Positions 10,130-19,559 of a stretch of 64,000 nt of DNA are shown here, one piece after another. Within the stretch, counting starts at the first letter, position 1; each line of letters opens with the position of its first letter. The stretch lies in NCBI RefSeq assembly GCF_000730565.1, contig NZ_BBIQ01000009.1, positions 1 to 64,000 of the forward strand, written 5' to 3'. Both the position numbers and the translations under genes were made by a program. Below the pieces are notes generated by a model. The model did no database searches. It was not told where the DNA came from and saw only the letters and a list, made by a program, of their open reading frames with translations. Source of the stretch: Pseudomonas fulva NBRC 16637 = DSM 17717 (GTDB lineage: Bacteria; Pseudomonadota; Gammaproteobacteria; Pseudomonadales; Pseudomonadaceae).

Positions 10130-10752
10130 TGCCCGCCGTACAGCTGTGCAATGTCAGCCGGTTTCAGGGTGACGTGCCGGTGCTTCAAGGCATCGACCTG
10201 CTGATCCCCAGCGGGCAGACGTGCGCTGTCATCGGCCCGTCCGGTTCGGGCAAGAGCACGTTGCTGAACCTGATCGGGCTGCTAGACCGCCCGTGCGCAG
10301 GCCAGGTATGGATCGGCGGTACCGACATGACAGGCGCCAGCGCCGACCAGCGCGCCGTGATGCGCAACCGCCTGATCGGCTTCGTTTTCCAGAGTTTCAA
10401 CCTGCTGCCGCGGTTGTGCGCCCTGGACAACGTGGCGTTGCCGCTATCGTATCGAGGGCTGCGCTTGCCCGTTGCCCGCCAGCACGCCGAGGTGCAATTG
10501 CGTGCCGTAGGCCTTGCCAGCCAGGCGGGGAAGCGGCCCGCCGAGATGTCCGGTGGTCAGCGCCAACGTGTGACGATCGCGCGTGCGTTGGTGACCGAGC
10601 CGAGCCTGCTGGTGGCCGACGAGCCCACCGGGAGCCTTGACGCCCAGACCGGTGAGCAGGTGCTGCACCTGCTGCTGACCCTCAACCAGGAAAGAGGCAC
10701 GACCTTGCTGGTGGTCACCCATGATGCCAAGGTGGCACACAGGCTGCCCTGA
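10126..10752 (+). CDS. Orphan MacB/LolD-type ABC transporter ATPase, short C-terminus
   Basis: ATP-binding subunit of the LolD/MacB/FtsE type. Walker A is GPSGSGKS (37-44), Q-loop FVFQSFN (about 86-92), signature MSGGQ (141-145), Walker B LLVADEP (161-167) and the H-loop His 199, so all catalytic motifs are present. The protein stops at residue 208, only nine residues after the H-loop; family members usually run another 15-30 residues. No permease or adaptor gene follows, because yaaA converges 21 bases after the stop. It is therefore either a truncated remnant or an ATPase serving a permease elsewhere. The overlap with the gene at 9347 suggests a shared transcript. Confidence 0.85.
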   Translation: MMPAVQLCNVSRFQGDVPVLQGIDLLIPSGQTCAVIGPSGSGKSTLLNLIGLLDRPCAGQVWIGGTDMTGASADQRAVMRNRLIGFVFQSFNLLPRLCALDNVALPLSYRGLRLPVARQHAEVQLRAVGLASQAGKRPAEMSGGQRQRVTIARALVTEPSLLVADEPTGSLDAQTGEQVLHLLLTLNQERGTTLLVVTHDAKVAHRLP

Positions 10753-10773
10753 CGACCTGTTGCGCTCAGCGCC

Positions 10774-11553
10774 CTATGCGTCGGGCTGATCCCGCAAGAA
10801 CACCAGGTGTTCGGCCTTCGACTGCTCGGCGCTGTAGTAATACCCCTGCACCTCGAACTGCTTGAGCTGCGTCGGGTCACTGATGCGCTCTTCGATGACG
10901 AAGCGGCTCATCATGCCGCGCGCTTTCTTGGCATAGAAGCTGATGATCTTGTGCTGGCCGTTTTTCAGGTCCTTGAAGTCCACGTTGATCACCCGGGCCT
11001 TCAGGGCGCTGCGCTTGACCGCGCTGAAATATTCGTTGCTGGCCAGATTCAGCAGCACATCGTCGCCCTGTTCGGCCAGGGCCTCGTTGAGCCACTCGCT
11101 GATGCGCGTGCCCCAGAACGCGTACAGGTCCTTGCCACGGGCGTTGGCCAGTTTGGTGCCCATTTCCAGGCGATAGGGCTGCATCAGGTCCAGAGGGCGC
11201 AACAGGCCGTAGAGGCCGGAGAGCATGCGCAGGTGATCCTGGGCGTAGCTGAGGTCGTCTTCAGTCAAGGTCTGGGCGTCCAGGCCGGTGTAGACGTCAC
11301 CTTTGAAAGCCAGCAGGGCCTGCTTGGCGTTCTCTGGCGTGAAGGCGGGTGTCCAACTGCCGAAACGCGCGGCGTTCAGGCCCGCCAGCTTGTCGGACAG
11401 GTGCATCAGTTCGCTGATCTGCGCCGGGCTCATTGCTCGCAGCTGCTCGATCAGTTCCTGGGAATGGTCGAGGTGGCGGGGCAGGGTGAAACGCTCGGTC
11501 ACCGGCGGGGTGTCGTAGTCGAGGGTCTTGGCGGGGGAAATCACCGTCAGCAT
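10774..11553 (-). CDS. yaaA: YaaA (UPF0246), peroxide-stress protein
   Basis: DUF328/UPF0246 protein; the E. coli homologue lowers intracellular iron during peroxide stress and binds DNA. I start it at ATG 11553 ([14 protein letters not shown]), eight bases after AGGAG, giving 259 residues, the family length. Conserved blocks include SPAKTLDY near the N-terminus, the [13 protein letters not shown] segment, and [15 protein letters not shown] near the C-terminus. It converges with the orphan ABC ATPase. Confidence 0.93.
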   Translation of the reverse strand: MLTVISPAKTLDYDTPPVTERFTLPRHLDHSQELIEQLRAMSPAQISELMHLSDKLAGLNAARFGSWTPAFTPENAKQALLAFKGDVYTGLDAQTLTEDDLSYAQDHLRMLSGLYGLLRPLDLMQPYRLEMGTKLANARGKDLYAFWGTRISEWLNEALAEQGDDVLLNLASNEYFSAVKRSALKARVINVDFKDLKNGQHKIISFYAKKARGMMSRFVIEERISDPTQLKQFEVQGYYYSAEQSKAEHLVFLRDQPDA

Positions 11554-11689
11554 CGGATCGGCTCCTGGCATCGTTGAGCGGGGATTCTAAGGGTTGGAAG
11601 AGGCAAGTCCAAACTATGGCGACAATAGTCAACGCCCATGGCCGATACAGCGGCTATAGTGCCTGTTTTCCTTGAGCGGAGCCCTGACC

Positions 11690-12832
11690 GTGCGCCTCGT
11701 TACAGCCCTGCTGGCTGGCCTGTTGAGCCTGGCCGTTCAAGCCGCCCCTGCCACGCCGGCCAGCCTGGACCGTGGCCTGTGGCCGGAGCAGCTGGACAGC
11801 CCTGCGCTGTTCGATGTGGCATCACGGGCCGAAATACTCTCGTTCGCCCGGGTGCTGCACGAGAACGAGCTGCTCGACGAGAATACCTTGGCAGCTCGCC
11901 TGGGCCTGCGGCAGGTCAACGTGCAGAAGGTCAGGCAGGTGAGGGCGCGGCTGTGGCAGCGGCTTTGGCAAGGTTATCAACAGGCGCAACGCAGTTGCGA
12001 GCAGGATGCGTCCTTTTGCTATGCGGTGACGTCGATGGCCGAACTGCGCTTGCAAGCGGCGAGCTTCGCCACGGATGTGGGTGAGTTCTACACGGGCTGG
12101 ATCGAGCCCAGCCGGCAATTTCATGAGCAGTACCTGAACGAGCAACTGCGCAAGGCGGCGTTGTTGCCGCAGACCAGCAGCGAAGTACAGCGGCTGCCGG
12201 CGGCCGAACGCAACGGCGATGAGCTCAATGACCGGCTGTTTCTGCTCACCTTTGCCGGTGGGCCGGGCGCGGCGGCGGGCACCACAGACGCGTTGACCGC
12301 CTACCTGCGCAAGCAGAAGCTCGATGGGACGTTCTTCGTGCTCGGCAGCCGTTTGCAGCAACGTCGTGACGGCGAATCGCTGGCGGCCCTGCGGCGCTTG
12401 TATGAAGGGCAGTGCGTAGGCATTCAGGGGTGGGAGTACCGGTCCCACGCGCAGTGGACGGATTGGCAGGCCTCGATCAGCCGCAGCCAGGCACGGGTGC
12501 GGGCAGACCTGCCCGAGCAGTACGTGCCGCTGTTTCGCCCGCCCTATGGCCAGCGGCGGGCCGACGGCCAGGCCTTCATGCAGCGCCAGCAGTTGCAGGT
12601 CTCGCTGTGGGATATCGATGCGCAGGACGACTCGGGCTTGAGTGCGCAGGCCTCAGCCCAGCGTGTGTTGACCTTGATGCTGCTATGGCGCAAAGGCGTA
12701 ATCCAGTTTCATGACGCGTTGCCCAAGGCCAGGCCTGCGCTGCAGTGGCTGCTTGAACACACCGCGCAAAGCGGCATTGGTTGGCAGGATTGTCGCGAAT
12801 ACGGACAGGGCGCGCAGCAACCTGACTTCTGA
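11690..12832 (+). CDS. Polysaccharide deacetylase-like secreted protein with altered motif 1
   Basis: NodB-type (carbohydrate esterase 4) fold with signal peptide ending near VQAAP; 380 residues from GTG 11690, which has GGAG upstream (a TTG at 11672 is the alternative). Motif 1, normally TFDDG, reads TFAGGP at 187-192, so the catalytic-base Asp and metal-ligand Asp are lost. Motif 2 (normally H-S/T-x-x-H) is only RSHAQW. Motif 3 RPPYG (283-287) and motif 4 WDID (307-310) are kept. The fold is thus retained but deacetylase chemistry is doubtful; it may bind glycan. About 180 residues before the domain are family-specific and partly helical. Confidence 0.85.
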   Translation: MRLVTALLAGLLSLAVQAAPATPASLDRGLWPEQLDSPALFDVASRAEILSFARVLHENELLDENTLAARLGLRQVNVQKVRQVRARLWQRLWQGYQQAQRSCEQDASFCYAVTSMAELRLQAASFATDVGEFYTGWIEPSRQFHEQYLNEQLRKAALLPQTSSEVQRLPAAERNGDELNDRLFLLTFAGGPGAAAGTTDALTAYLRKQKLDGTFFVLGSRLQQRRDGESLAALRRLYEGQCVGIQGWEYRSHAQWTDWQASISRSQARVRADLPEQYVPLFRPPYGQRRADGQAFMQRQQLQVSLWDIDAQDDSGLSAQASAQRVLTLMLLWRKGVIQFHDALPKARPALQWLLEHTAQSGIGWQDCREYGQGAQQPDF

Positions 12833-12843
12833 CTGTAGACCTG

Positions 12844-12861
12844 CTTGGCGCTGGCGCCAAG
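12844..12861 (+). terminator. Short stem-loop after the deacetylase-like gene
   Basis: A perfect inverted repeat (arms CTTGGCG and CGCCAAG, loop CTGG) 11 bases downstream of the stop. It is followed by a mixed rather than pure T stretch, so it is only a possible terminator. Confidence 0.4.
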
Positions 12862-13096
12862 GCCTGTTCGTCAATCAGAAAAATAAAGTTGGCAATCGTA
12901 TAAAAATGCTTTTTCCGGTCATGGCTTTTGCGGTATGAAGAAACCAGACAGCCGATTCCTGCAGCACAGGTGGCGTCACATGGGTCCACCTGGCCAGATC
13001 GCTTCCCGCCCGTAACAACGCGGATACGGGAAGAACGGCAGTCACTCCGCGGCGTAACAGACCACGCCGTGCCGCTTCGACATAAGGTGACCGAGT

Positions 13097-14491
13097 ATGG
13101 ATGACCAAGGACGCACCCCTTCCTCCAGCAAGCCAATCCTCTATGTGCTCGATACCAACGTCCTGATTCACGACCCCAACGCATTACTCAACTTCGAGGA
13201 GCACCACGTCGCCATTCCCATGACGGTGCTGGAGGAACTGGACAAGCTCAAGGCCGGTAAGCAAAGTATCGCTGCCGAATGCCGCCAGGCCATCCGCCTG
13301 ATCGACCAGACGCTGGGTGATGCCTCGCCCAGCGTGGTGGAGCAGGGGGTACCCATCCAGCGTGGCAAAAGTGGGCCAAAAGGTTATCTGTCCATCCTGA
13401 TGACCCCGCGCAACGAGCCGAACAAGCTGTTGCCCGAAACCCTCAACGACAACATCATCATCAATCAGCTGCTCGAAGTCAGGGCACGGCGTACCGACTT
13501 GGACGTGGTGCTGGTCACCAAGGACATCAACATGCGCCTGAAGGCGCGTGCCTGCGGCATTGCCGCCGAGGACTACAGCACCGACCAGTTGGTCGACGAC
13601 GTGTCGCTGTTGTCCAAGGGCTACCACTCGGTCACCGGCTCGTTCTGGGACCGGGTCAGCAAGGTCGACACGCGTCAGGAGCGTGGCCGTACCTGGCACA
13701 GGGTGCAATTGGCCGAGCCGCTGCCAGCGGTGCACGTGAACGAGTTCATCATCGATGAGCAAGGGTTCGTCGGCTGGATCAAGGGCACGCGCGAGGGCGA
13801 ACTGCTACTGCTCGACCTGCACCAGGAGCCCTTGCTGCACCAGGAAGCCTGGGGCTTGAAGCCGCGTGACATTCATCAGAGCCTGGCGTTGTTGGCGCTG
13901 CTCGATCCGGATATCCACCTGGTCAACCTGACCGGGGCGGCGGGTTCGGGCAAGACCATCCTGGCGCTGGCGGCGGCCATCGAGCAGACCATGGTCAGCA
14001 AGCGCTACCGGCGCATCATCGCCACCCGTAGCGTGCAGGGGCTCGACCAGGAGATCGGTTTTCTACCGGGCACAGAGGCCGAGAAGATGGAGCCCTGGCT
14101 GGGCGCCATCACCGACAACCTCGAAGCCTTGCACATGGACGACGAAAGCACCCATGGCAGTGTCGAGTACATCCTCGAGCGGGTGCCGCTGCAGTTCAAG
14201 TCGCTCAACTACATCCGTGGTCGCAGCTTCCAGCAGAGCCTGATCCTCATCGACGAGTGCCAGAACCTCACGCCGCACCAGATGAAAACCATCATCACCC
14301 GTGCCGGCGCAGGGTCGAAGGTGGTGTGCCTGGGCAACCTGGCGCAGATCGATACACCGTACCTGTCCGCGACCAGTTCGGGCCTGACCTACCTGACCGA
14401 ACGCTTCAAGGACTTCCCCCACGGCGTGCACATCACCCTGCAAGGGGTTCCTCGGTCGGTGCTGGCCGAGTTCGCCGAGTCCCACATGTAG
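13097..14491 (+). CDS. PIN-PhoH family ATPase / ribonuclease
   Basis: A 464-residue two-domain protein. The N-terminal PIN domain starts with [11 protein letters not shown] (Asp 19) and includes VLEELDKLK, both typical of metal-dependent ribonucleases. The C-terminal PhoH-type ATPase has Walker A GAAGSGKT near residue 282 and Walker [10 protein letters not shown] near 385. PIN-PhoH proteins are proposed RNA-unwinding nucleases. AAGGTG lies upstream of the ATG. It is read alone; moaC follows 118 bases later with its own ribosome-binding site. Confidence 0.93.
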   Translation: MDDQGRTPSSSKPILYVLDTNVLIHDPNALLNFEEHHVAIPMTVLEELDKLKAGKQSIAAECRQAIRLIDQTLGDASPSVVEQGVPIQRGKSGPKGYLSILMTPRNEPNKLLPETLNDNIIINQLLEVRARRTDLDVVLVTKDINMRLKARACGIAAEDYSTDQLVDDVSLLSKGYHSVTGSFWDRVSKVDTRQERGRTWHRVQLAEPLPAVHVNEFIIDEQGFVGWIKGTREGELLLLDLHQEPLLHQEAWGLKPRDIHQSLALLALLDPDIHLVNLTGAAGSGKTILALAAAIEQTMVSKRYRRIIATRSVQGLDQEIGFLPGTEAEKMEPWLGAITDNLEALHMDDESTHGSVEYILERVPLQFKSLNYIRGRSFQQSLILIDECQNLTPHQMKTIITRAGAGSKVVCLGNLAQIDTPYLSATSSGLTYLTERFKDFPHGVHITLQGVPRSVLAEFAESHM

Positions 14492-14609
14492 CCCCGTGCG
14501 CTGGGCGGTTCGCCGCCCGGCGGCTTCTGGCCGCGATGCGTCGGCCTGGCCCCTGCTCAAACCTGACCCACCGGTTTACACTCTCTGCTCCCTTCACAGG
14601 AGCAGAGCA

Positions 14610-15080
14610 GTGCTGACACATCTTGATTCCCAAGGGCGGGCCAACATGGTCGACGTCACTGAAAAAGCCGTGACCGAGCGCGAGGCCACAGCCGAAGCGC
14701 GCGTGCGCATGTTGCCGCACACCCTGCAAATGATCGTGGACGGTGAGCATCCCAAGGGTGATGTCTTCGCTGTAGCGCGCATCGCCGGCATTCAGGCGGC
14801 GAAGAAGACCAGCGACCTGATTCCGTTGTGTCACCCGCTGATGCTGACCAGTGTCAAGGTCGAGCTCAGCGCCGAGGGCAGTGATGCAGTGCGCATCGTC
14901 GCCCGGTGCAAGCTGGCCGGGCAGACCGGCGTGGAGATGGAAGCGCTGACGGCAGCCAGCGTGGCTGCATTGACCCTCTACGACATGTGCAAGGCCGTGG
15001 ACAAGGGCATGGTCATCGAGCAAGTGCGCTTGTTGGAGAAGCTGGGCGGAAAAAGCGGCCCGTACAAGGTGCAAGGCTGA
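14610..15080 (+). CDS. moaC: MoaC, cyclic pyranopterin monophosphate synthase
   Basis: Second enzyme of molybdenum cofactor synthesis, converting the MoaA product to cyclic pyranopterin monophosphate. I start it at GTG 14610 ([16 protein letters not shown]), eight bases after AGGAG, giving 156 residues, the family length; the frame is open further upstream but lacks homology-like sequence. Conserved blocks [11 protein letters not shown] and [20 protein letters not shown] are intact. The stop overlaps moaD by one base. Confidence 0.95.
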   Translation: MLTHLDSQGRANMVDVTEKAVTEREATAEARVRMLPHTLQMIVDGEHPKGDVFAVARIAGIQAAKKTSDLIPLCHPLMLTSVKVELSAEGSDAVRIVARCKLAGQTGVEMEALTAASVAALTLYDMCKAVDKGMVIEQVRLLEKLGGKSGPYKVQG

Positions 15081-15325
15081 TGAAGATCAAGGTGATGTAT
15101 TTCGCTCGCTACCGGGAGCGACTGGGACGCGGTAGCGAGTCGCTCGAAGGGACGTTCAAGGATGTGGACGATGTGCGCCTGGCGTTGGTGGGTAGAGGCG
15201 AGCCTTATCAGGTGCTGGCCGAGCAAAACCTGATGTGCGCCCGCAACGAGGAATTGTGCAGGCTGGATGAGCCTGTGCAAGAGGGCGATGAAGTGGCGTT
15301 CTTTCCGCCTGTAACCGGAGGTTGA
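15080..15325 (+). CDS. moaD: MoaD, molybdopterin synthase small subunit
   Basis: Ubiquitin-like sulfur carrier of molybdopterin synthase, 81 residues. It ends in the required Gly-Gly (PPVTGG), which is thiocarboxylated for sulfur transfer. The start ATG overlaps the moaC stop. The beta-grasp start KIKVMYFARYRERLG is typical. It acts with MoaE, encoded three bases downstream. Confidence 0.95.
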   Translation: MKIKVMYFARYRERLGRGSESLEGTFKDVDDVRLALVGRGEPYQVLAEQNLMCARNEELCRLDEPVQEGDEVAFFPPVTGG

Positions 15326-15327
15326 GC

Positions 15328-15777
15328 ATGGCCGTTCGGGTACAGGAAGGCGCTTTCGACCCAGGCGTTGAGACCAACGCCTTGCACGCGGCCAACGTGG
15401 GTGTCGGGGCAGTGGTCAGCTTCATCGGCTACGTGCGGGACTTCAACGACGGCCAGGACGTGGCGGGTATGATGCTTGAGCATTATCCCGGCATGACCGA
15501 GAAGGCCCTGGCCAAGATCGTGGCCGAGGCGCAGCAGCGCTGGCCGTTGCTCAAGGTCGAGGTGCTGCACCGCGTGGGTTACTTGGCGCCCGGTGAGCCG
15601 ATCGTGTTCGTCGGCGTGGCCAGTGCCCATCGGCAGGCCTCGTTCGAGGCTTGCAACTTCATCATGGATTACCTGAAGACCCGTGCACCGTTCTGGAAGA
15701 AGGAAACGACCGGGCAAGGGGAGCGATGGGTGGAAGGACGTCAGAGCGACCAGGACGCGGCGGGGCGGTGGGGGTAG
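15328..15777 (+). CDS. moaE: MoaE, molybdopterin synthase catalytic subunit
   Basis: Large subunit that inserts the dithiolene sulfurs carried by MoaD. 149 residues from ATG 15328 with GGAGG upstream. The family signature is present: FIGYVRDFNDG, LEHYPGMTEKAL, HRVGYLAPGEPIV, and the catalytic lysine segment MDYLKTRAPFWKKE. It completes a moaCDE unit without moaA or moaB nearby. Confidence 0.95.
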   Translation: MAVRVQEGAFDPGVETNALHAANVGVGAVVSFIGYVRDFNDGQDVAGMMLEHYPGMTEKALAKIVAEAQQRWPLLKVEVLHRVGYLAPGEPIVFVGVASAHRQASFEACNFIMDYLKTRAPFWKKETTGQGERWVEGRQSDQDAAGRWG

Positions 15778-15790
15778 AGGGAGCGATTGA

Positions 15791-15817
15791 CCTTGGGCGT
15801 CGCAGAAACGCCCAGGG
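15791..15817. terminator. Stem-loop downstream of moaE
   Basis: About 9-10 paired bases (CCTTGGGCGT with ACGCCCAGGG) around a 7-base loop between the convergent moaE and rhlB genes. There is no T-run, so termination is uncertain. The rest of the 149-base gap shows nothing I recognise. Confidence 0.4.
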
Positions 15818-15926
15818 TTCAGTCATGCAGGCTCAACGCCCAGGGTCGCTGCGCGGCCCATTGCGGCCGATCCGGTGGTCAGGGCCCGGAGCATGGGCAT
15901 CATCGACCTGACCGCCCGCAACCCGA

Positions 15927-17381
15927 TCACGTGTGCTTACGCGGCACTGGCTTGAGCAACTCATCAGGCGGCATTTCACACTTGATCTTGCGCCCCAGCA
16001 GCGTTTCGATCGCTGGTAACTGGTAGGAATCATCTTCGCCGGCAAAGCTGATCGACACGCCGCTCGTGCCTGCCCGGCCGGTACGGCCGATCCGGTGCAC
16101 GTAATCGTCAGGGTCTTCCGGCAGGGTGAAATTGATGACGTGGCTGATGCCGTCGATATGAATCCCGCGCCCAGCCACATCGGTCGCCACCAGCACCGTG
16201 ATACGCCCCTCACGGAAGTTCTCGAGGGTACGGATACGCTTGTGCTGGGGTACATCGCCGGACAACTGCGCGGCATTGACGCCATCGCGTACCAGTTTTT
16301 CCTCGATACGGCGCACTTCGTCCTTGCGATTGGCGAACACCATCACCCGTTCCCACTTGTTCTGGGTCACCAGGTTGTACAGCAGCTTGTATTTGTCGCT
16401 GCCAGCCACCGCGTAAACGTGCTGCTCGACCGTTTCGCTGGCCACGTTCTCGGGCTCGATCTCGACGATGGCGGGATCGGTCGTCCACTGCTTGGCCAGG
16501 TTCATCACGTCATCAGTGAAGGTGGCCGAGAACAGCAACGTCTGGCGCTCGCTCTTGGGCGGCGTCTGGCGAATGATCTGACGCACCTGCGGGATGAAGC
16601 CCATGTCCAGCATGCGGTCGGCTTCATCCAGCACCATCACCTCGACCATGTCCAGGTGCACCTCGCCACGCTGGTTGAAATCCAGCAGGCGGCCGGGGGT
16701 TGCCACCAGGATGTCGCAGTGACGTGCTTCCAGGGCCTTGAGCTGCTTGTCGAAGTCCATGCCGCCGACGAAGCTCATCACGTTCAGGCCGGTGTATTTG
16801 GTCAGGGCGACCGCGTCCTTGGCAATCTGCACCACCAGCTCGCGCGTGGGGGCGATGATCAGCGCGCGTGGCTCGCCCATGTAGCGTTCCTTGGGCGGGG
16901 GCGTCTGTTGCAGCTGGGAAATGATCGAGATCAGGAACGCGGCCGTCTTGCCGGTACCGGTCTGGGCCCTGCCGATCGCGTCCTGGCCCCGCAGCGTGAA
17001 GCCCAGCACCTGCGCCTGGATCGGCGTGCAGTAGGGGAACCCCAGATCGTGAATGGCGTGCATCAGCTCAGAGGAGAGCTTGAAGTCGTGGAAACGGGTC
17101 TTGCCCTCCTGGGGCTCGACCACAAAGTCCTCCGGTTTCCACAGGCTGGCCTGCGGCTTGGGCTTTGGCTTGCGCTCTCGACGCGGTTTGTCACTGGCCG
17201 GTTTGGTGGCGGCAATGTGTTCGATTTGGGCGGCAGGCGGGTTGCGCGCAACGGCAGGGGCCGCTGGCAAATGGGCCTGTGGGGCCGCTGGCGCCGGGGT
17301 AGTGCTGGCAGCGGGCGCAGTGGCCTGGGGGGCAATGTCTCCCTTGCCGAATATTTTCTTGAGTGCCTTGAGCACGGTCAT
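15927..17381 (-). CDS. rhlB: RhlB-type DEAD-box RNA helicase
   Basis: ATP-dependent RNA helicase. The first ~110 residues are an Ala/Pro then Lys/Arg-rich low-complexity extension ([12 protein letters not shown]), probably an RNA- or RNase E-contact tail. The helicase core has the Q-motif ([10 protein letters not shown]), motif [10 protein letters not shown], motif II DEAD, motif III SAT, and motif [12 protein letters not shown]. The length of 484 residues matches the Pseudomonas form and is longer than the E. coli protein. Whether it joins the degradosome here is inference. It is transcribed alone. Confidence 0.9.
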   Translation of the reverse strand: MTVLKALKKIFGKGDIAPQATAPAASTTPAPAAPQAHLPAAPAVARNPPAAQIEHIAATKPASDKPRRERKPKPKPQASLWKPEDFVVEPQEGKTRFHDFKLSSELMHAIHDLGFPYCTPIQAQVLGFTLRGQDAIGRAQTGTGKTAAFLISIISQLQQTPPPKERYMGEPRALIIAPTRELVVQIAKDAVALTKYTGLNVMSFVGGMDFDKQLKALEARHCDILVATPGRLLDFNQRGEVHLDMVEVMVLDEADRMLDMGFIPQVRQIIRQTPPKSERQTLLFSATFTDDVMNLAKQWTTDPAIVEIEPENVASETVEQHVYAVAGSDKYKLLYNLVTQNKWERVMVFANRKDEVRRIEEKLVRDGVNAAQLSGDVPQHKRIRTLENFREGRITVLVATDVAGRGIHIDGISHVINFTLPEDPDDYVHRIGRTGRAGTSGVSISFAGEDDSYQLPAIETLLGRKIKCEMPPDELLKPVPRKHT

Positions 17382-17475
17382 CTCGTCAATTGGTTAAGGA
17401 ATGTACGCCGGGCAGTGTAATGCAAGATCCCCGCTCGGCGTAGTGCAATGGCCTTGAGCGAACCGTGCGCCCAGG

Positions 17476-18405
<930 letters not shown>

Positions 18406-18438
18406 TCAAAAGGGTGCGGTGCAATTCCGGCTCGATAC

Positions 18439-18446
18439 AACAAGAG
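18439..18446 (+). promoter_or_regulatory. Candidate Crc/Hfq catabolite-repression motif before aapJ
   Basis: AACAAGAG, close to the AAnAAnAA motif, sits 17 bases upstream of the aapJ ATG next to the ribosome-binding site (TTGGAGG). Binding of Hfq-Crc there would block translation when preferred carbon sources are present. This is inferred from motif and position only. Confidence 0.45.
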
Positions 18447-18463
18447 CGATTTGGAGGTTGTGA

Positions 18464-19492
18464 ATGAAGATGTTGAAAACCACCCTGGCAGTCCTGACCG
18501 CTGCCGCTGCCCTGGGCGCCGTGAGTACGGCCCAGGCCGGTGCGACACTCGATGCGGTAAAGAAGAAGGGCTTCGTCCAGTGTGGCGTGAGTGACGGTCT
18601 CCCTGGCTTCTCGGTTCCAGATGCCCAAGGCAAGATCGTCGGGATCGACGCCGATGTCTGTCGCGCTGTAGCGGCAGCAGTGTTCGGGGACGCGACCAAG
18701 GTCAAGTTCAGCCAGCTCAACGCCAAGGAACGCTTCACCGCGCTGCAATCGGGCGAAGTCGACGTGCTGTCGCGCAACACCACCTGGACCAGCTCGCGCG
18801 ATGCCGGCATGGGCCTGATGTTCACTGGGGTCACCTACTACGACGGCGTAGGTTTCCTGGTCAACAAGAAGCTTGGCGTATCCAGCGCCAAGGAGCTCGA
18901 TGGCGCGACCATCTGCATCCAGGCCGGCACCACGACCGAACTGAACGTATCGGACTTCTTCCGCGCCAATGGCCTGAAATACACCCCCATCACCTTCGAC
19001 ACTTCGGATGAGAGCGCCAAGTCCCTGGAGTCTGGCCGTTGCGACGTGCTGACGTCGGACAAGTCCCAATTGTTCGCCCAGCGTTCCAAACTCGCCGCCC
19101 CGACCGACTACGTGGTACTGCCGGAAACCATTTCCAAGGAACCGCTGGGCCCGGTCGTGCGCAAGGGTGACGAGGAGTGGTTCAGCATCGTCAAGTGGAC
19201 CCTGTTCGCCATGCTCAATGCCGAAGAAGCCGGCATCACCTCCAAGAACGTCGAGGCCGAGGCCAAGAGCACCAAGAACCCGGATGTGGCGCGTCTGCTG
19301 GGTGGCGACGGCGAGTACGGCAAGGACCTCAAACTGCCCAAGGACTGGGTAGTGCAGATCGTCAAGCAAGTGGGCAACTACGGCGAGGTGTTCGAGAAGA
19401 ACCTTGGCCAGAGCACCGACCTGAAGATCGACCGTGGCATGAATGCCCTGTGGAACAACGGCGGCATCCAGTACGCACCACCTGTGCGTTGA
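18464..19492 (+). CDS. aapJ: AapJ, periplasmic general L-amino acid-binding protein
   Basis: Solute receptor of the Aap general amino acid ABC transporter. 342 residues, signal peptide ending at STAQA, then the extracellular solute-binding protein family 3 fold: KKGFVQCGVSDGLPGFSVPD, GIDADVCRAVAAAVFG, and RNTTWTSSRD, the Aap-type ligand loop. ATG 18464 follows GGAGG. It heads aapJQMP. Confidence 0.95.
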   Translation: MKMLKTTLAVLTAAAALGAVSTAQAGATLDAVKKKGFVQCGVSDGLPGFSVPDAQGKIVGIDADVCRAVAAAVFGDATKVKFSQLNAKERFTALQSGEVDVLSRNTTWTSSRDAGMGLMFTGVTYYDGVGFLVNKKLGVSSAKELDGATICIQAGTTTELNVSDFFRANGLKYTPITFDTSDESAKSLESGRCDVLTSDKSQLFAQRSKLAAPTDYVVLPETISKEPLGPVVRKGDEEWFSIVKWTLFAMLNAEEAGITSKNVEAEAKSTKNPDVARLLGGDGEYGKDLKLPKDWVVQIVKQVGNYGEVFEKNLGQSTDLKIDRGMNALWNNGGIQYAPPVR

Positions 19493-19501
19493 ATGGTTGC
19501 A

Positions 19502-19528
19502 CCTGCGGCGGCATCCCGCCGCCGCAGG
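19502..19528 (+). repeat. GC-rich stem-loop between aapJ and aapQ
   Basis: A perfect 10-base inverted repeat (CCTGCGGCGG / CCGCCGCAGG) with a 7-base loop just after the aapJ stop. Such stems between a binding-protein gene and its permease genes usually protect the upstream message and lower downstream expression, which fits the high demand for binding protein. Confidence 0.6.
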
Positions 19529-19559
19529 CGGTCCGCTACCCTTCTCTTCGGGGCATTTC

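Noticed and set aside
14496..14609. Upstream extension of moaC
   Set aside because: The extra residues have no similarity to MoaC and the GTG at 14610 has a well-placed AGGAG.
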